Source: G965215225 sp965215225
Lineage (GTDB): Bacteria; Pseudomonadota; Gammaproteobacteria; CBDBNL01; JAAOII01
Length of the DNA: 64,000 nucleotides
Assembly (NCBI GenBank): GCA_965215225.1
Contig: OZ244039.1
Span: 992,001 to 1,056,000 of the forward strand
Direction: 5' to 3'
A model generated the notes under the pieces. It was given only the letters and a program-made list of their open reading frames with translations. It ran no database searches and was not told the origin of the DNA. Each line of letters begins with the position of its first letter. Positions within the stretch are counted from its first letter, which is position 1. The translations under genes and the position numbers were made by a program. Positions 56,799 through 64,000 of the stretch are shown in pieces.

Positions 56799-57275
56799 AT
56801 GATATTGAATGAAGAGCAACAGCTTTTTAACTATGCATTAAGATTACTGGGTCGGCGCGAATATTCGCGCGCCGAACTAAAGACCAGATTAACTCAGCGG
56901 CTCAGGCGGCAAAAGCTTCCTTCATCCCAAGCAGAACAAAGCATTGAGTCTGTCTTAGAACAGCTCACAACTGATGGAATACAGGATGATGATAGGTTTG
57001 CCGCTTCCTATGTGAGAATCTGTATTATGAAAGGGTGGGGACCCATTAAGATATCCTATCATCTTAAGGGAAGGGGCATCAGTGAGGAGAAGATAGCCGA
57101 ACATTGTGATTATGAAGAGACCTTCTGGGTCGAGCAAATTTGTCAGTTGGTGAAGAATAGGTATGGGACTATTAATGAGACCAACCGCGAAAAAATCTAT
57201 CGATTTCTCTTAGGGCGGGGCTTTCGTTCCGACCAAATAAGACAAGCCTTTCTTGACCTAAGCGATTCTGTTTAG
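56799..57275 (+). CDS. recX: Regulatory protein RecX
   Basis: RecX binds RecA filaments and limits their activity. It has 158 residues. NYALRLLGRREYSRAELKTRLTQRL is the family start (Y-x-LRLLxxREYSxxEL), and IQDDDRFAASYVRICIMKGWGPIKISYHLKGRGIS follows the typical order. The C-terminal RGFRSDQIRQAF also matches. The recA-recX pairing is standard, but here the two are separated by the repeat array. If recX is normally transcribed through from recA, the array may reduce this. Confidence 0.93.
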   Translation: MILNEEQQLFNYALRLLGRREYSRAELKTRLTQRLRRQKLPSSQAEQSIESVLEQLTTDGIQDDDRFAASYVRICIMKGWGPIKISYHLKGRGISEEKIAEHCDYEETFWVEQICQLVKNRYGTINETNREKIYRFLLGRGFRSDQIRQAFLDLSDSV

Positions 57276-57340
57276 TCCTGCTTGGTGAATTTAGTTAGGG
57301 CTTCTAATCTTGGCAACTAAAACTGCTATAATCAATCCAA

Positions 57341-58402
57341 ATGCATCGAGGAATAGTTCATCAGTATAAAGATTACCTTCCCTTTCTCCACCGAGCAGCC
57401 ATATCTTTAAGCGAAGGCAACACACCGCTCTTACGCCTAGACAATCTGGCTGCCTATATTGAGGACAGCTATGGGGTAGGGCTCAGTCTTTACGCCAAGA
57501 TAGAGGGTATGAACCCCACAGGTTCCTTTAAGGATCGCGGCATGACAACTGCTATTTCCAAAGCAGTAGAAGAAGGGGCTAGGGCGGTAATCTGCGCCTC
57601 TACTGGCAATACTTCGGCATCGGCTGCTGCCTATGCGGCCAGGGCTAGACTAGCTGCCTATGTTTTAATTCCGACCGGCAAGATAGCAGCCGGTAAGCTT
57701 GCCCAAGCAGTAGTCTATGGGGCTAAGATAGTTCAAATAGATGGCAATTTTGATGATGCTATGCAGCTGGTCAAGGAGGTGGTTCGCTCTGCCCCGCTGA
57801 CTCTGGTTAATTCGGTTAATCCTTATCGACTAGAAGGGCAGAAGACGGCTGCATTTGAAGTGGTTGACTTCCTAGGGGATGCACCAGATTTTCATTGTTT
57901 GCCAGTGGGCAATGCTGGCAATATAAGTGCCTATTGGATGGGCTATAAAGAATACTATCAGGCAGGAAAAGCGAAGCGGCTCCCTAGAATGTGTGGCTAT
58001 CAGGCAACTGGCGCCGCTCCTTTTATTGAGGGTAAGGTGGTTAGGTCTCCTCAAACCATAGCAACTGCCATCCGCATAGGGGCTCCTCAATCTTGGCGAC
58101 TTGCCTTGACCGCTCAAAAAGAATCCGATGGGCATTTTCTTGCTTGCACCGATGAGGAGATTGTCTTAGCCCAACAGACCATCGCTTCTTTGGAAGGTGT
58201 GTTTTGCGAACCCGCCTCGGCCGCCGCGGTTGCCGGGCTATTTAAGGATGTCCGAAGCGGCTTTGTTCCGTCAAACAGCCGCGTGGTCTGCACTCTTACT
58301 GGGAATGGGCTAAAAGACACGGCTCTTAATCATCTAAGCCCTCAAGCTGAACAGATAAAACCTCGCTTGAGCGATCTGATGAGACTACTAGACAAACATT
58401 GA
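57341..58402 (+). CDS. thrC: Threonine synthase
   Basis: This is a PLP enzyme of 353 residues that converts O-phosphohomoserine to threonine. The N-terminus has SLSEGNTPLLRLDNL and the PLP lysine is in NPTGSFKDRGMTTAI. The glycine-rich PLP phosphate loop is PVGNAGNISAYWMGYKE, and the C-terminal CEPASAAAVAGL matches. The length matches the shorter Bacillus-type threonine synthase, rather than the 428-residue E. coli ThrC. It is 16 bases upstream of trpS; no other threonine genes are visible. Confidence 0.94.
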   Translation: MHRGIVHQYKDYLPFLHRAAISLSEGNTPLLRLDNLAAYIEDSYGVGLSLYAKIEGMNPTGSFKDRGMTTAISKAVEEGARAVICASTGNTSASAAAYAARARLAAYVLIPTGKIAAGKLAQAVVYGAKIVQIDGNFDDAMQLVKEVVRSAPLTLVNSVNPYRLEGQKTAAFEVVDFLGDAPDFHCLPVGNAGNISAYWMGYKEYYQAGKAKRLPRMCGYQATGAAPFIEGKVVRSPQTIATAIRIGAPQSWRLALTAQKESDGHFLACTDEEIVLAQQTIASLEGVFCEPASAAAVAGLFKDVRSGFVPSNSRVVCTLTGNGLKDTALNHLSPQAEQIKPRLSDLMRLLDKH

Positions 58403-58418
58403 TAGCTAAGAGGACCTG

Positions 58419-59642
58419 ATGAAAGAGAGCAGCTATCTAGCCGAGCGGAGAGTGCTCTCTGGCATGCGCGCCAGTGGTAGTCTCCATCTGGGTCATTACT
58501 TTGGTGCATTGAAGAGTTGGGTAGAGATGCAAGACAACTATGAGTGCTTCTATTTTGTCGCCGACTGGCATGGGCTCACTACCCACTATGAGAATCCCGA
58601 ACTGGTAAGAGCCAGTAGCCTGGATATGGTGATAGATTGGCTGGCGGCTGGCATCTCGCCAGAGAAATCAGTGATTTTTCTTCAATCTCAAGTTCCTCAG
58701 CATGCTGAGCTACATCTGCTCCTTTCGATGATAACTCCCTTGTCTTGGCTTGAACGGGTTCCTAGCTATAAGGAGCAGAAGACTCTGCTTAAGGACAAGG
58801 ACCTATCTACCTATGGTTTTTTGGGCTATCCATTATTACAAAGTGCCGATATTCTTATCTATCGCGCTGGCTGGGTGCCAGTGGGTAAGGACCAGGAATC
58901 TCATATAGAAATCACCCGCGAGATTGCGCGGCGATTCAATCGCATCTATGGAAATAGTCAGCAGATAGGCACAAAACGAGACCAGCTCTTAGCCGAGATG
59001 CCGCCAGCAAAGCGCAAGCTGTTCAATCAAAGACGCAAAAGCTATTTAGAAAAGGGCGCCAAGGAAGCCTTCGCTCAGGCGCGCGCCGAGCTGCTGGCAG
59101 CGGAATATTGTGAAGAGGACTTGCTGATTCTCTTAGGCTATTTGGAAGACACAGGTAAGATGATCCTGCCCATGCCTCAGGCTTTGTTAAGCAATAATGC
59201 TAAGATGCCGGGCCTGGATGGTCGCAAGATGTCTAAATCCTACAACAATGCCATTCTCTTGCGTGATAACCCAGCTACTATTCTCGCTAAGCTATTAAAG
59301 ATGCCAACGGATCCTGCCAGAGTTAAGCGCACCGACCCAGGCGATCCAGAAAAATGTCCGGTATGGGAATGGCATAAGGTCTATTCAGACAAGCAGACTC
59401 TATCCTGGGTTGATGAGGGATGCCGTTCAGCTGGCATAGGTTGTATTGATTGTAAGAAGCGATTGGCTGATAGGGTGATTGAAACCCAAGAGCCTTTTGC
59501 CGCCCGTGCGAATGAATATCTCAATGACAAGGCGCAGGTCATTAAAATTTTGGCTGACGGAAAAATTAAGGCGCAAGATGAAGCCGAAAAGACTCTAAAG
59601 CCCATTCGTTCCTTGATGGGTCTAACTGACGGGGCTGACTAA
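58419..59642 (+). CDS. trpS: Tryptophanyl-tRNA synthetase
   Basis: TrpRS charges tRNA-Trp. It has 407 residues, longer than the usual 330-340. The class I signatures are present: SLHLGHYFGALKSW (HIGH equivalent), PLLQSADILIYRAGWVPVGKDQESHIEITR and GRKMSKSYNNAIL (KMSKS). The extra length lies mainly between the nucleotide fold and KMSKS (about residues 190-245, KRDQLLAEMPPAKRKLF and following). Some Beta- and Gammaproteobacterial enzymes have a comparable insertion. A C-terminal CIDCKK pair may bind zinc. It starts 16 bases after thrC, probably in one operon with it. Confidence 0.95.
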   Translation: MKESSYLAERRVLSGMRASGSLHLGHYFGALKSWVEMQDNYECFYFVADWHGLTTHYENPELVRASSLDMVIDWLAAGISPEKSVIFLQSQVPQHAELHLLLSMITPLSWLERVPSYKEQKTLLKDKDLSTYGFLGYPLLQSADILIYRAGWVPVGKDQESHIEITREIARRFNRIYGNSQQIGTKRDQLLAEMPPAKRKLFNQRRKSYLEKGAKEAFAQARAELLAAEYCEEDLLILLGYLEDTGKMILPMPQALLSNNAKMPGLDGRKMSKSYNNAILLRDNPATILAKLLKMPTDPARVKRTDPGDPEKCPVWEWHKVYSDKQTLSWVDEGCRSAGIGCIDCKKRLADRVIETQEPFAARANEYLNDKAQVIKILADGKIKAQDEAEKTLKPIRSLMGLTDGAD

Positions 59643-59746
59643 TGAAAGAGCAAGAATAGTTTTTAGAATGATTCCCCATCCCCAATGATCTCTTACGAGG
59701 GCTTTGAACCCTAGCAGCCTTCTCTTCTTTGCCTTTTTCTCCTCTT

Positions 59747-59752
59747 TATAAT
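59747..59752 (+). promoter_or_regulatory. Possible -10 box upstream of the mini-gene array
   Basis: A consensus TATAAT lies 58 bases before the first mini-gene start, in the last non-repeated sequence after trpS. The -35 box is weak (CTTCTT or similar). An ATG overlapping this box at 59751 is in frame with the first mini-gene but is less likely as a start. Evidence is limited to the sequence match. Confidence 0.4.
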
Positions 59753-59810
59753 GAGATTAATGCAGCCCTACCTATCTATCTATCTTGGCAAGCGGAAGCC
59801 TATTCATCTA

Positions 59811-60035
59811 ATGGCATCCGTCGAGAAGTCTTATGTGGCAAATGCTACCCTTCTTGCCAATATGTCGGCATTGTTTGTCATACCTCTTGGCTGGTTGTTT
59901 TTTGGTAGGCAAGTCAAATTGCTCTTCATCATTTATGCGCTCTGTTCTTTCAGCGGGGTTGCCCTACTACTTAGCGTCAGCATGGCAGACCTCTCTCTCC
60001 TACTTATCTTGGCAAGCGGAAGCCTATTCATCTAA
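59811..60035 (+). CDS. EamA-derived hydrophobic mini-protein, copy 1
   Basis: This is a 74-residue reading frame beginning MASVEKSYVANATLL. It contains two segments identical to transmembrane helices of the downstream EamA transporter (SALFVIPLGWLFFG and FIIYALCSFSGVALLLSV) and ends in a new hydrophobic tail, LSLLLILASGSLFI, encoded by sequence upstream of the repeat junction. Its stop overlaps the next start as TAATG. Whether it is expressed is unknown. An intact frame in all four copies is what one sees; a functional short membrane protein is only inferred. Confidence 0.45.
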   Translation: MASVEKSYVANATLLANMSALFVIPLGWLFFGRQVKLLFIIYALCSFSGVALLLSVSMADLSLLLILASGSLFI

Positions 60036-60259
60036 TGGCATCCGTCGAGAAGTCTTATGTGGCAAATGCTACCCTTCTTGCCAATATGTCGGCATTGTTT
60101 GTCATACCTCTTGGCTGGTTGTTTTTTGGTAGGCAAGTCAAATTGCTCTTCATTGTTTATGCGCTCTGTTCTTTCAGCGGGGTTGCCCTACTACTTAGCG
60201 TCAGCATGGCAGACCTCTCTCTCCTACTTAGCTTGGCAAGCGGAAGCCTATTCATCTAA
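60035..60259 (+). CDS. EamA-derived hydrophobic mini-protein, copy 2
   Basis: Same 74-residue product as copy 1, with Val for Ile in FIVYAL and Ser for Ile in the tail (LLSLASGSLFI). It starts inside the stop of copy 1 (TAATG) and ends inside the start of copy 3. Since the unit length of 224 is not a multiple of three, each successive copy is in a new frame, but the overlaps restore it. Expression is unproven. Confidence 0.45.
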   Translation: MASVEKSYVANATLLANMSALFVIPLGWLFFGRQVKLLFIVYALCSFSGVALLLSVSMADLSLLLSLASGSLFI

Positions 60260-60483
60260 TGGCATCCGTCGAGAAGTCTTATGTGGCAAATGCTACCCTT
60301 CTTGCCAATATGTCGGCATTGTTTGTCATACCTCTTGGCTGGTTGTTTTTTGGTAGGCAAGTCAAATTGCTCTTCATTGTTTATGCGCTCTGTTCTTTCA
60401 GCGGGGTTGCCCTACTACTTAGCGTCAGCATGGCAGACCTCTCTCTCCTACTTATCTTGGCAAGCGGAAGCCTATTCATCTAA
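60259..60483 (+). CDS. EamA-derived hydrophobic mini-protein, copy 3
   Basis: Same product as copy 1 except for Val in FIVYAL, identical to copy 4. It is coupled by TAATG overlaps on both sides. Intact frame, unproven expression. Confidence 0.45.
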   Translation: MASVEKSYVANATLLANMSALFVIPLGWLFFGRQVKLLFIVYALCSFSGVALLLSVSMADLSLLLILASGSLFI

Positions 60484-60707
60484 TGGCATCCGTCGAGAAG
60501 TCTTATGTGGCAAATGCTACCCTTCTTGCCAATATGTCGGCATTGTTTGTCATACCTCTTGGCTGGTTGTTTTTTGGTAGGCAAGTCAAATTGCTCTTCA
60601 TTGTTTATGCGCTCTGTTCTTTCAGCGGGGTTGCCCTACTACTTAGCGTCAGCATGGCAGACCTCTCTCTCCTACTTATCTTGGCAAGCGGAAGCCTATT
60701 CATCTAA
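60483..60707 (+). CDS. EamA-derived hydrophobic mini-protein, copy 4
   Basis: Identical in sequence to copy 3. Its stop overlaps the start codon of the full-length EamA gene (TAATG at 60705-60709), so translation of the transporter could depend on translation of this mini-gene. This is the last unit of the array. Confidence 0.45.
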   Translation: MASVEKSYVANATLLANMSALFVIPLGWLFFGRQVKLLFIVYALCSFSGVALLLSVSMADLSLLLILASGSLFI

Positions 60708-61645
60708 TGGCATCCGTCGACAAGTCTAGCGCCATTCATGCCTCATCTATTTTAAGAAAGGGCAGATTAGCCTACTTGGGCGCCATAGGAGGCGCTATGT
60801 TCATTGGCTTTTCTCCAATCTTGGTAAGGTTGAGTGAATTGGGTCCTATAGCCACTGGTTTTTATCGCGTTTCATTTGCCATTCCCTTTTTTGCCCTCCT
60901 TCTTCTATGGGATGAAAAAGAGGGAAACAAACGAAAAGAGAGGACCTTCAGGCAGCTACTGATTAAGACTCGTCAAGACCATCTTGTTTTGATGCTGATA
61001 GGATTTATATTTGCTCTCAATCAGATCTTCTGGCATCTGTCTTTGCAATATACCTATGTGGCAAATGCTACCCTTCTTGCCAATATGTCGGCATTGTTTG
61101 TCATACCTCTTGGCTGGTTGTTTTTTGGTAGGCAAGTCAAATTGCTCTTCATCATTTATGCGCTCTGTTCTTTCAGCGGGGTTGCCCTACTACTTAGCGT
61201 CAGCATGGCAGACCTCTCTCTCCTCCAAGGAGACTTGATGGCTATAGGGGCAGCTGTTTGCTATGCCTTCTACCAGCTGGCGATTGGCAGTATTCGGCGG
61301 TACTATTCTGTGGGAGAACAGATGCTATGGACTGCGGTCTGGAGTTCCATCTTTTTATTGCCATGTGTTTGGTTATTTGGTGAGCAGCTGCTCATCACGA
61401 CCCTTTATGCTTTTATCATCCTCTTTTGTCTCAGCTTTTTCTGTCATTTTATTGGCCAGGGTGCCATTTCTTTTGCCTTGGGCTTCGTCAGCCCTAATGT
61501 GGTTTCTCTTACTCTGCTTATCCAACCGGTCACAGCTGCTATCTTAGGCTGGATTGTATTTTCAGAGGCGCTTGGCGATTTACAATTAGTTGGGATGCTG
61601 ATAGTCCTTTTGTTTATCTATCTTGCGCGAAGGGCCTCTTCTTAA
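60707..61645 (+). CDS. EamA/DMT-family transporter
   Basis: This is a 312-residue protein with ten hydrophobic helices and two EamA repeats, the general layout of drug/metabolite transporters. The first half starts AYLGAIGGAMFIGFSPILVRLSELGP, continues with the segment that is duplicated upstream (TYVANATLLANMSALFVIPLG, residues about 117-172), and the second half has GDLMAIGAAVCYAFYQLAIG. SLTLLIQPVTAAILGWIVFSEAL at the end is a standard EamA phrase. Substrates vary in the family (amino acids, metabolites, drugs) and cannot be predicted here. The first ten residues, MASVDKSSAI, are nearly the same as those of the mini-genes. Confidence 0.9.
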   Translation: MASVDKSSAIHASSILRKGRLAYLGAIGGAMFIGFSPILVRLSELGPIATGFYRVSFAIPFFALLLLWDEKEGNKRKERTFRQLLIKTRQDHLVLMLIGFIFALNQIFWHLSLQYTYVANATLLANMSALFVIPLGWLFFGRQVKLLFIIYALCSFSGVALLLSVSMADLSLLQGDLMAIGAAVCYAFYQLAIGSIRRYYSVGEQMLWTAVWSSIFLLPCVWLFGEQLLITTLYAFIILFCLSFFCHFIGQGAISFALGFVSPNVVSLTLLIQPVTAAILGWIVFSEALGDLQLVGMLIVLLFIYLARRASS

Positions 61646-61750
61646 TTGCATTTTTTTATGTTTCGGCTGAAGGAGAGAAAAAAATCATTAAACCTTAACT
61701 TAAATCCTTCCATTTGACTTAAATCTACTAAAGATGAGTAAAATGGTTCT

Positions 61751-63154
61751 ATGAAGAGGGAAAAAGACAGAGCTGAGACGGAAGAAGCGAATATAGCTCA
61801 GCTTCCTAATGCCGTGATGGCGGAACAGATCTTCTTAGGGATGTTGATGCTAGAGAGCGAACACTGGGACGATGTTAATCATACCCTCAAACCAACTGAT
61901 TTTTACGATACTCGTCATCGCATCCTATACAAGGTTATCTTTGATCTTGTTGATAAGGGCACTATCATAGATGCCATTACTGTCATAGAAAGACTAGGTC
62001 TTATAGGTCAGCTGGAAGAGGCAGGAGGTCAGGAATACATTTCTGAACTGGCTGAGACAGCGGTTACCGGCACTGATATTAATACCTATGGCGAGCTGAT
62101 TCGCGATAGATCACTTAGACGTGAGCTACTGAGCACAGCCCAGAAGATTGTTAAGACAGTCCATGATAAGCAGGGATTGGATGCCAGTGATCTCTTGGAT
62201 AAAGCAGAGAGCTATATATTTCATCTTACCGATGATCAAAATATTATTCACGATATTCGTCCAGTGGGCTCTCTCGTTGGTTTGGTATTGGAAAAGATTG
62301 ACTATTACTATCGTCATAGTGATGAGCTTATTGGTCAAACTTCTGGCTTTGATGAGTTGGATGAGAAAACAGCTGGCTTACAATCGGCAAATCTTATTGT
62401 TGTGGCTGGCAGACCTTCGATGGGGAAAACCAGTTTTGCCTTGAACCTTACCGCCGCCGCTTCGGTGATAGACAAGAACAAGGCAACGGTATTCTTTAGT
62501 ATGGAGATGGAAGCGGAGCAAATTCTTATGCGTCTTGTTGCTATGCTGGGCAAAGCGCATTTTGGTAAGGTTCGCACTGGCAAACTGACTGAGAGAGATT
62601 GGCTTAAGATTCGTCAAGGCACTGCTATGCTGCGCGATGCCCCTATCTATTTAGATGACTCAAGTAGCTTAACTCCTATGGAAATAAGGGCTAGGTTAAG
62701 ACGGGTGAAGAGACGCCTGCCCCAAGGGATGGAATTAGGTTTGGTGGTGGTGGATTATATTCAGTTGATGCATCTGGTGCAGACCAATGAGAATCGGGTA
62801 ACCGAGATATCGGAGATATCCCGCTCCCTTAAAGCAATCGCTAAGGAGTTCAATGTTCCTTTGGTTGCGCTCTCTCAGCTTAATCGCGCCTTGGAATCTC
62901 GCCCCAACAAGCGACCTCTGATGGCGGATCTGCGCGAATCCGGTGCTATTGAACAGGATGCAGACCTGCTCCTTTTGATTTATCGCGATGAGGTTTATGA
63001 TCCGGAGTCTCCTGATAGGGGGATAGCTGAGATTATTATTGCCAAACAGCGAAATGGCCCCACTGGCACCATAAGGCTTGCTTTTGATGCTACCCGCACC
63101 TGCTTTGCTAGTTTGGAACGGACTAGCTATGACGATATCTCTGCTAATTTGTGA
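61751..63154 (+). CDS. dnaB: Replicative DNA helicase DnaB
   Basis: DnaB is the hexameric helicase of the replication fork. It has 467 residues. The N-terminal helical domain starts LPNAVMAEQIFLGMLMLES. The RecA-like domain has GRPSMGKTSFALNL (Walker A), FFSMEMEAEQILMR, VVVDYIQLMH (Walker B), LSQLNRALESRPNKRPLMADLRESGAIEQDAD and a C-terminal KQRNGPTG phrase. There is no intein. The stop overlaps the alr start by two bases, the dnaB-alr pairing known in E. coli. A TTGACT at 61714 could be part of a promoter, but the following -10 box is poorly spaced. Confidence 0.98.
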   Translation: MKREKDRAETEEANIAQLPNAVMAEQIFLGMLMLESEHWDDVNHTLKPTDFYDTRHRILYKVIFDLVDKGTIIDAITVIERLGLIGQLEEAGGQEYISELAETAVTGTDINTYGELIRDRSLRRELLSTAQKIVKTVHDKQGLDASDLLDKAESYIFHLTDDQNIIHDIRPVGSLVGLVLEKIDYYYRHSDELIGQTSGFDELDEKTAGLQSANLIVVAGRPSMGKTSFALNLTAAASVIDKNKATVFFSMEMEAEQILMRLVAMLGKAHFGKVRTGKLTERDWLKIRQGTAMLRDAPIYLDDSSSLTPMEIRARLRRVKRRLPQGMELGLVVVDYIQLMHLVQTNENRVTEISEISRSLKAIAKEFNVPLVALSQLNRALESRPNKRPLMADLRESGAIEQDADLLLLIYRDEVYDPESPDRGIAEIIIAKQRNGPTGTIRLAFDATRTCFASLERTSYDDISANL

Positions 63155-64000
63155 TATGGGCTAATCGCCCGACCGAGGCGCAGATCAATCTAAGTAGCTT
63201 GAGGCATAACTTAGAGCTTGCTCGTTCGCTAAGTTCTGGCAAGCTGATTGCGGTTATAAAGGCAAACGCCTATGGTCACGGGATAAAAGAAGTAGCCCAG
63301 GCCCTTGGCGATGCAGATGCCTTGGCGGTAGCGACCCTAGAAGAGGCTATCTTGCTTCGCTCGGTGATTAGAGCAAAAGATATTCTTGTCCTACAGGGTT
63401 TCTATCATTCATCCGAGCTGAGCGAACTTGTTGCCCATAGACTTATAGCAGTTGTTCATAGCCCCGAACAATTGGCTATGCTGGGGGCAAGCCAGTTGCC
63501 GCTTAGATTAATATTGGAATACAACAGCGGAATGAATCGCTTAGGCCTAACCAAAGCACAATTACATAGCGCCATTGATGACTTCAAGAATCGCCCCTGG
63601 CAGCTGGTCTTTGTGATGACTCATTTTCATAGTGCCAATCAACCGGATACCACCCCCAGCTTGAAACAGCTTGACGATTTTAATTCTGCCTTAAGAGGAT
63701 TTGAGCTGCCCCGTTCTCTTTGTAATTCGGCAGCGCTCATTAATTTACCTTCGGCGCTTAGCGACTATGACAGACCTGGCTTGATGCTCTATGGTGCATC
63801 ACCTCTTGATGAGAGGTCGGCTAGGACTATTGGATTGAAACCAGTGATGACTCTAAAATCTCGTTTAATTGCCATTCATCAGCTTAAGGCTGGCGACAGG
63901 GTTGGCTATGAGGGAACCTGGTCGGCTTCAAGTGATTGTCGGGTGGGGACTGTTCCCCTAGGCTATGGGGATGGCTATCCGCGCTTAGGCCTCGTCGGTG
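63151..64000 (+). CDS. alr: Alanine racemase, N-terminal part (continues past window)
   Basis: Alanine racemase makes D-alanine for peptidoglycan. The frame opens with GTG at 63151, overlapping the dnaB stop, and runs without a stop to the end of the window (about 283 residues). The start reads MIWANRPTEAQINLSSLRHN; the PLP lysine motif is AVIKANAYGHG, with LEYNSGMNRLG later and RPGLMLYGASP near the end of the visible part. GTVPLGYGDGYPR, which holds the catalytic tyrosine region start, is at the end of the window. The usual protein is about 360 residues, so roughly 80 are missing. Confidence 0.95.
   Translation, partial: MIWANRPTEAQINLSSLRHNLELARSLSSGKLIAVIKANAYGHGIKEVAQALGDADALAVATLEEAILLRSVIRAKDILVLQGFYHSSELSELVAHRLIAVVHSPEQLAMLGASQLPLRLILEYNSGMNRLGLTKAQLHSAIDDFKNRPWQLVFVMTHFHSANQPDTTPSLKQLDDFNSALRGFELPRSLCNSAALINLPSALSDYDRPGLMLYGASPLDERSARTIGLKPVMTLKSRLIAIHQLKAGDRVGYEGTWSASSDCRVGTVPLGYGDGYPRLGLVG

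Larger units (their letters stand above)
59811..60706 (+). repeat. Four tandem 224-bp units made of EamA gene fragments
   Basis: Four exact-length units start at 59811, 60035, 60259 and 60483 and differ at only a few bases. Each joins the start region of the downstream EamA gene (ATGGCATCCGTCGA...) directly to a 170-bp internal segment of the same gene (61055-61224), then to the sequence that precedes the gene (CTTGGCAAGCGGAAGCC...). The unit was thus created by recombination between the gene start and its interior, with later amplification. Unit 1 shares FIIYAL-coding bases with the full gene; units 2-4 share a two-base variant (FIVYAL). Confidence 0.95.

Noticed and set aside
59833..60580. 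Overlapping 99-residue frames (MWQMLPFLP...) in the 224-bp units
   Set aside because: They are read in a second frame across the unit boundary and have Cys-rich, unnatural composition. The 74-residue frame matches the true transporter protein and is preferred.

Overview
The window reads as a contiguous chromosomal segment of a gammaproteobacterium. The best evidence is gene order. A tRNA-Thr/Tyr/Gly/Thr cluster leads into tuf, then tRNA-Trp, secE, nusG, rplK, rplA, rplJ, rplL, rpoB and rpoC, as around E. coli tufB, and dnaB is followed directly by alr. The isc, fol, rec and trp proteins are also of proteobacterial type. I cannot assign a genus. No plasmid or phage genes were seen. The only mobile-element traces are small decayed remnants near 30.2-31.2 kb.

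Layout: 0-2.5 kb, secD (cut by the window edge), secF and an outer-membrane-type protein. 2.5-15.8 kb, the tRNA cluster and the translation/transcription operon. 15.8-18.0 kb, iscS-iscU-iscA on the minus strand. 18.1-27.9 kb, a phosphatase, two tandem Na+/solute symporters, a small membrane protein, an anchored TPR protein and two tandem acetyl-CoA synthetase genes, which together look like short-chain carboxylate uptake and activation. 28.6-33.6 kb, a succinate-semialdehyde dehydrogenase, a scar holding a 5'-truncated DNA methyltransferase and an internally deleted IS30-type transposase, then an omega-aminotransferase and an agmatinase-type enzyme, which together suggest agmatine/putrescine degradation to succinate. 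33.7-38.1 kb, folM, folB, folK, hemH and recN. 38.2-44.6 kb, two duplicated surface lipoprotein genes in a bed of degenerate repeats. 44.8-54.1 kb, radC, acpS, trpE, azlCD, a Pif1/RecD-type helicase, recG, a VUT/YhhQ transporter and an aspartate aminotransferase. 54.2-64 kb, an Smr protein, recA, recX, thrC, trpS, an EamA transporter preceded by four tandem mini-genes, dnaB and the start of alr.

The most unusual property is not one gene but a recurring pattern. Short to medium tandem repeats sit exactly at gene ends and appear to be built from the start or stop region of the adjoining gene. Cases include secE, iscS, acs1, folB, recN, the first lipoprotein gene, the 3' ends of both lipoprotein genes, recA (about 950 bp) and the EamA gene (4 x 224 bp). 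A separate array of about 600 bp lies between acs2 and gabD. In the EamA case each 224-bp unit is an intact 74-codon reading frame for a short hydrophobic protein, and each stop overlaps the next start as TAATG. The result is a chain of five potentially coupled cistrons ending in the full-length transporter. One acetyl-CoA synthetase carries 22 perfect Gly-X-Gln-type triplets that its tandem paralogue lacks.
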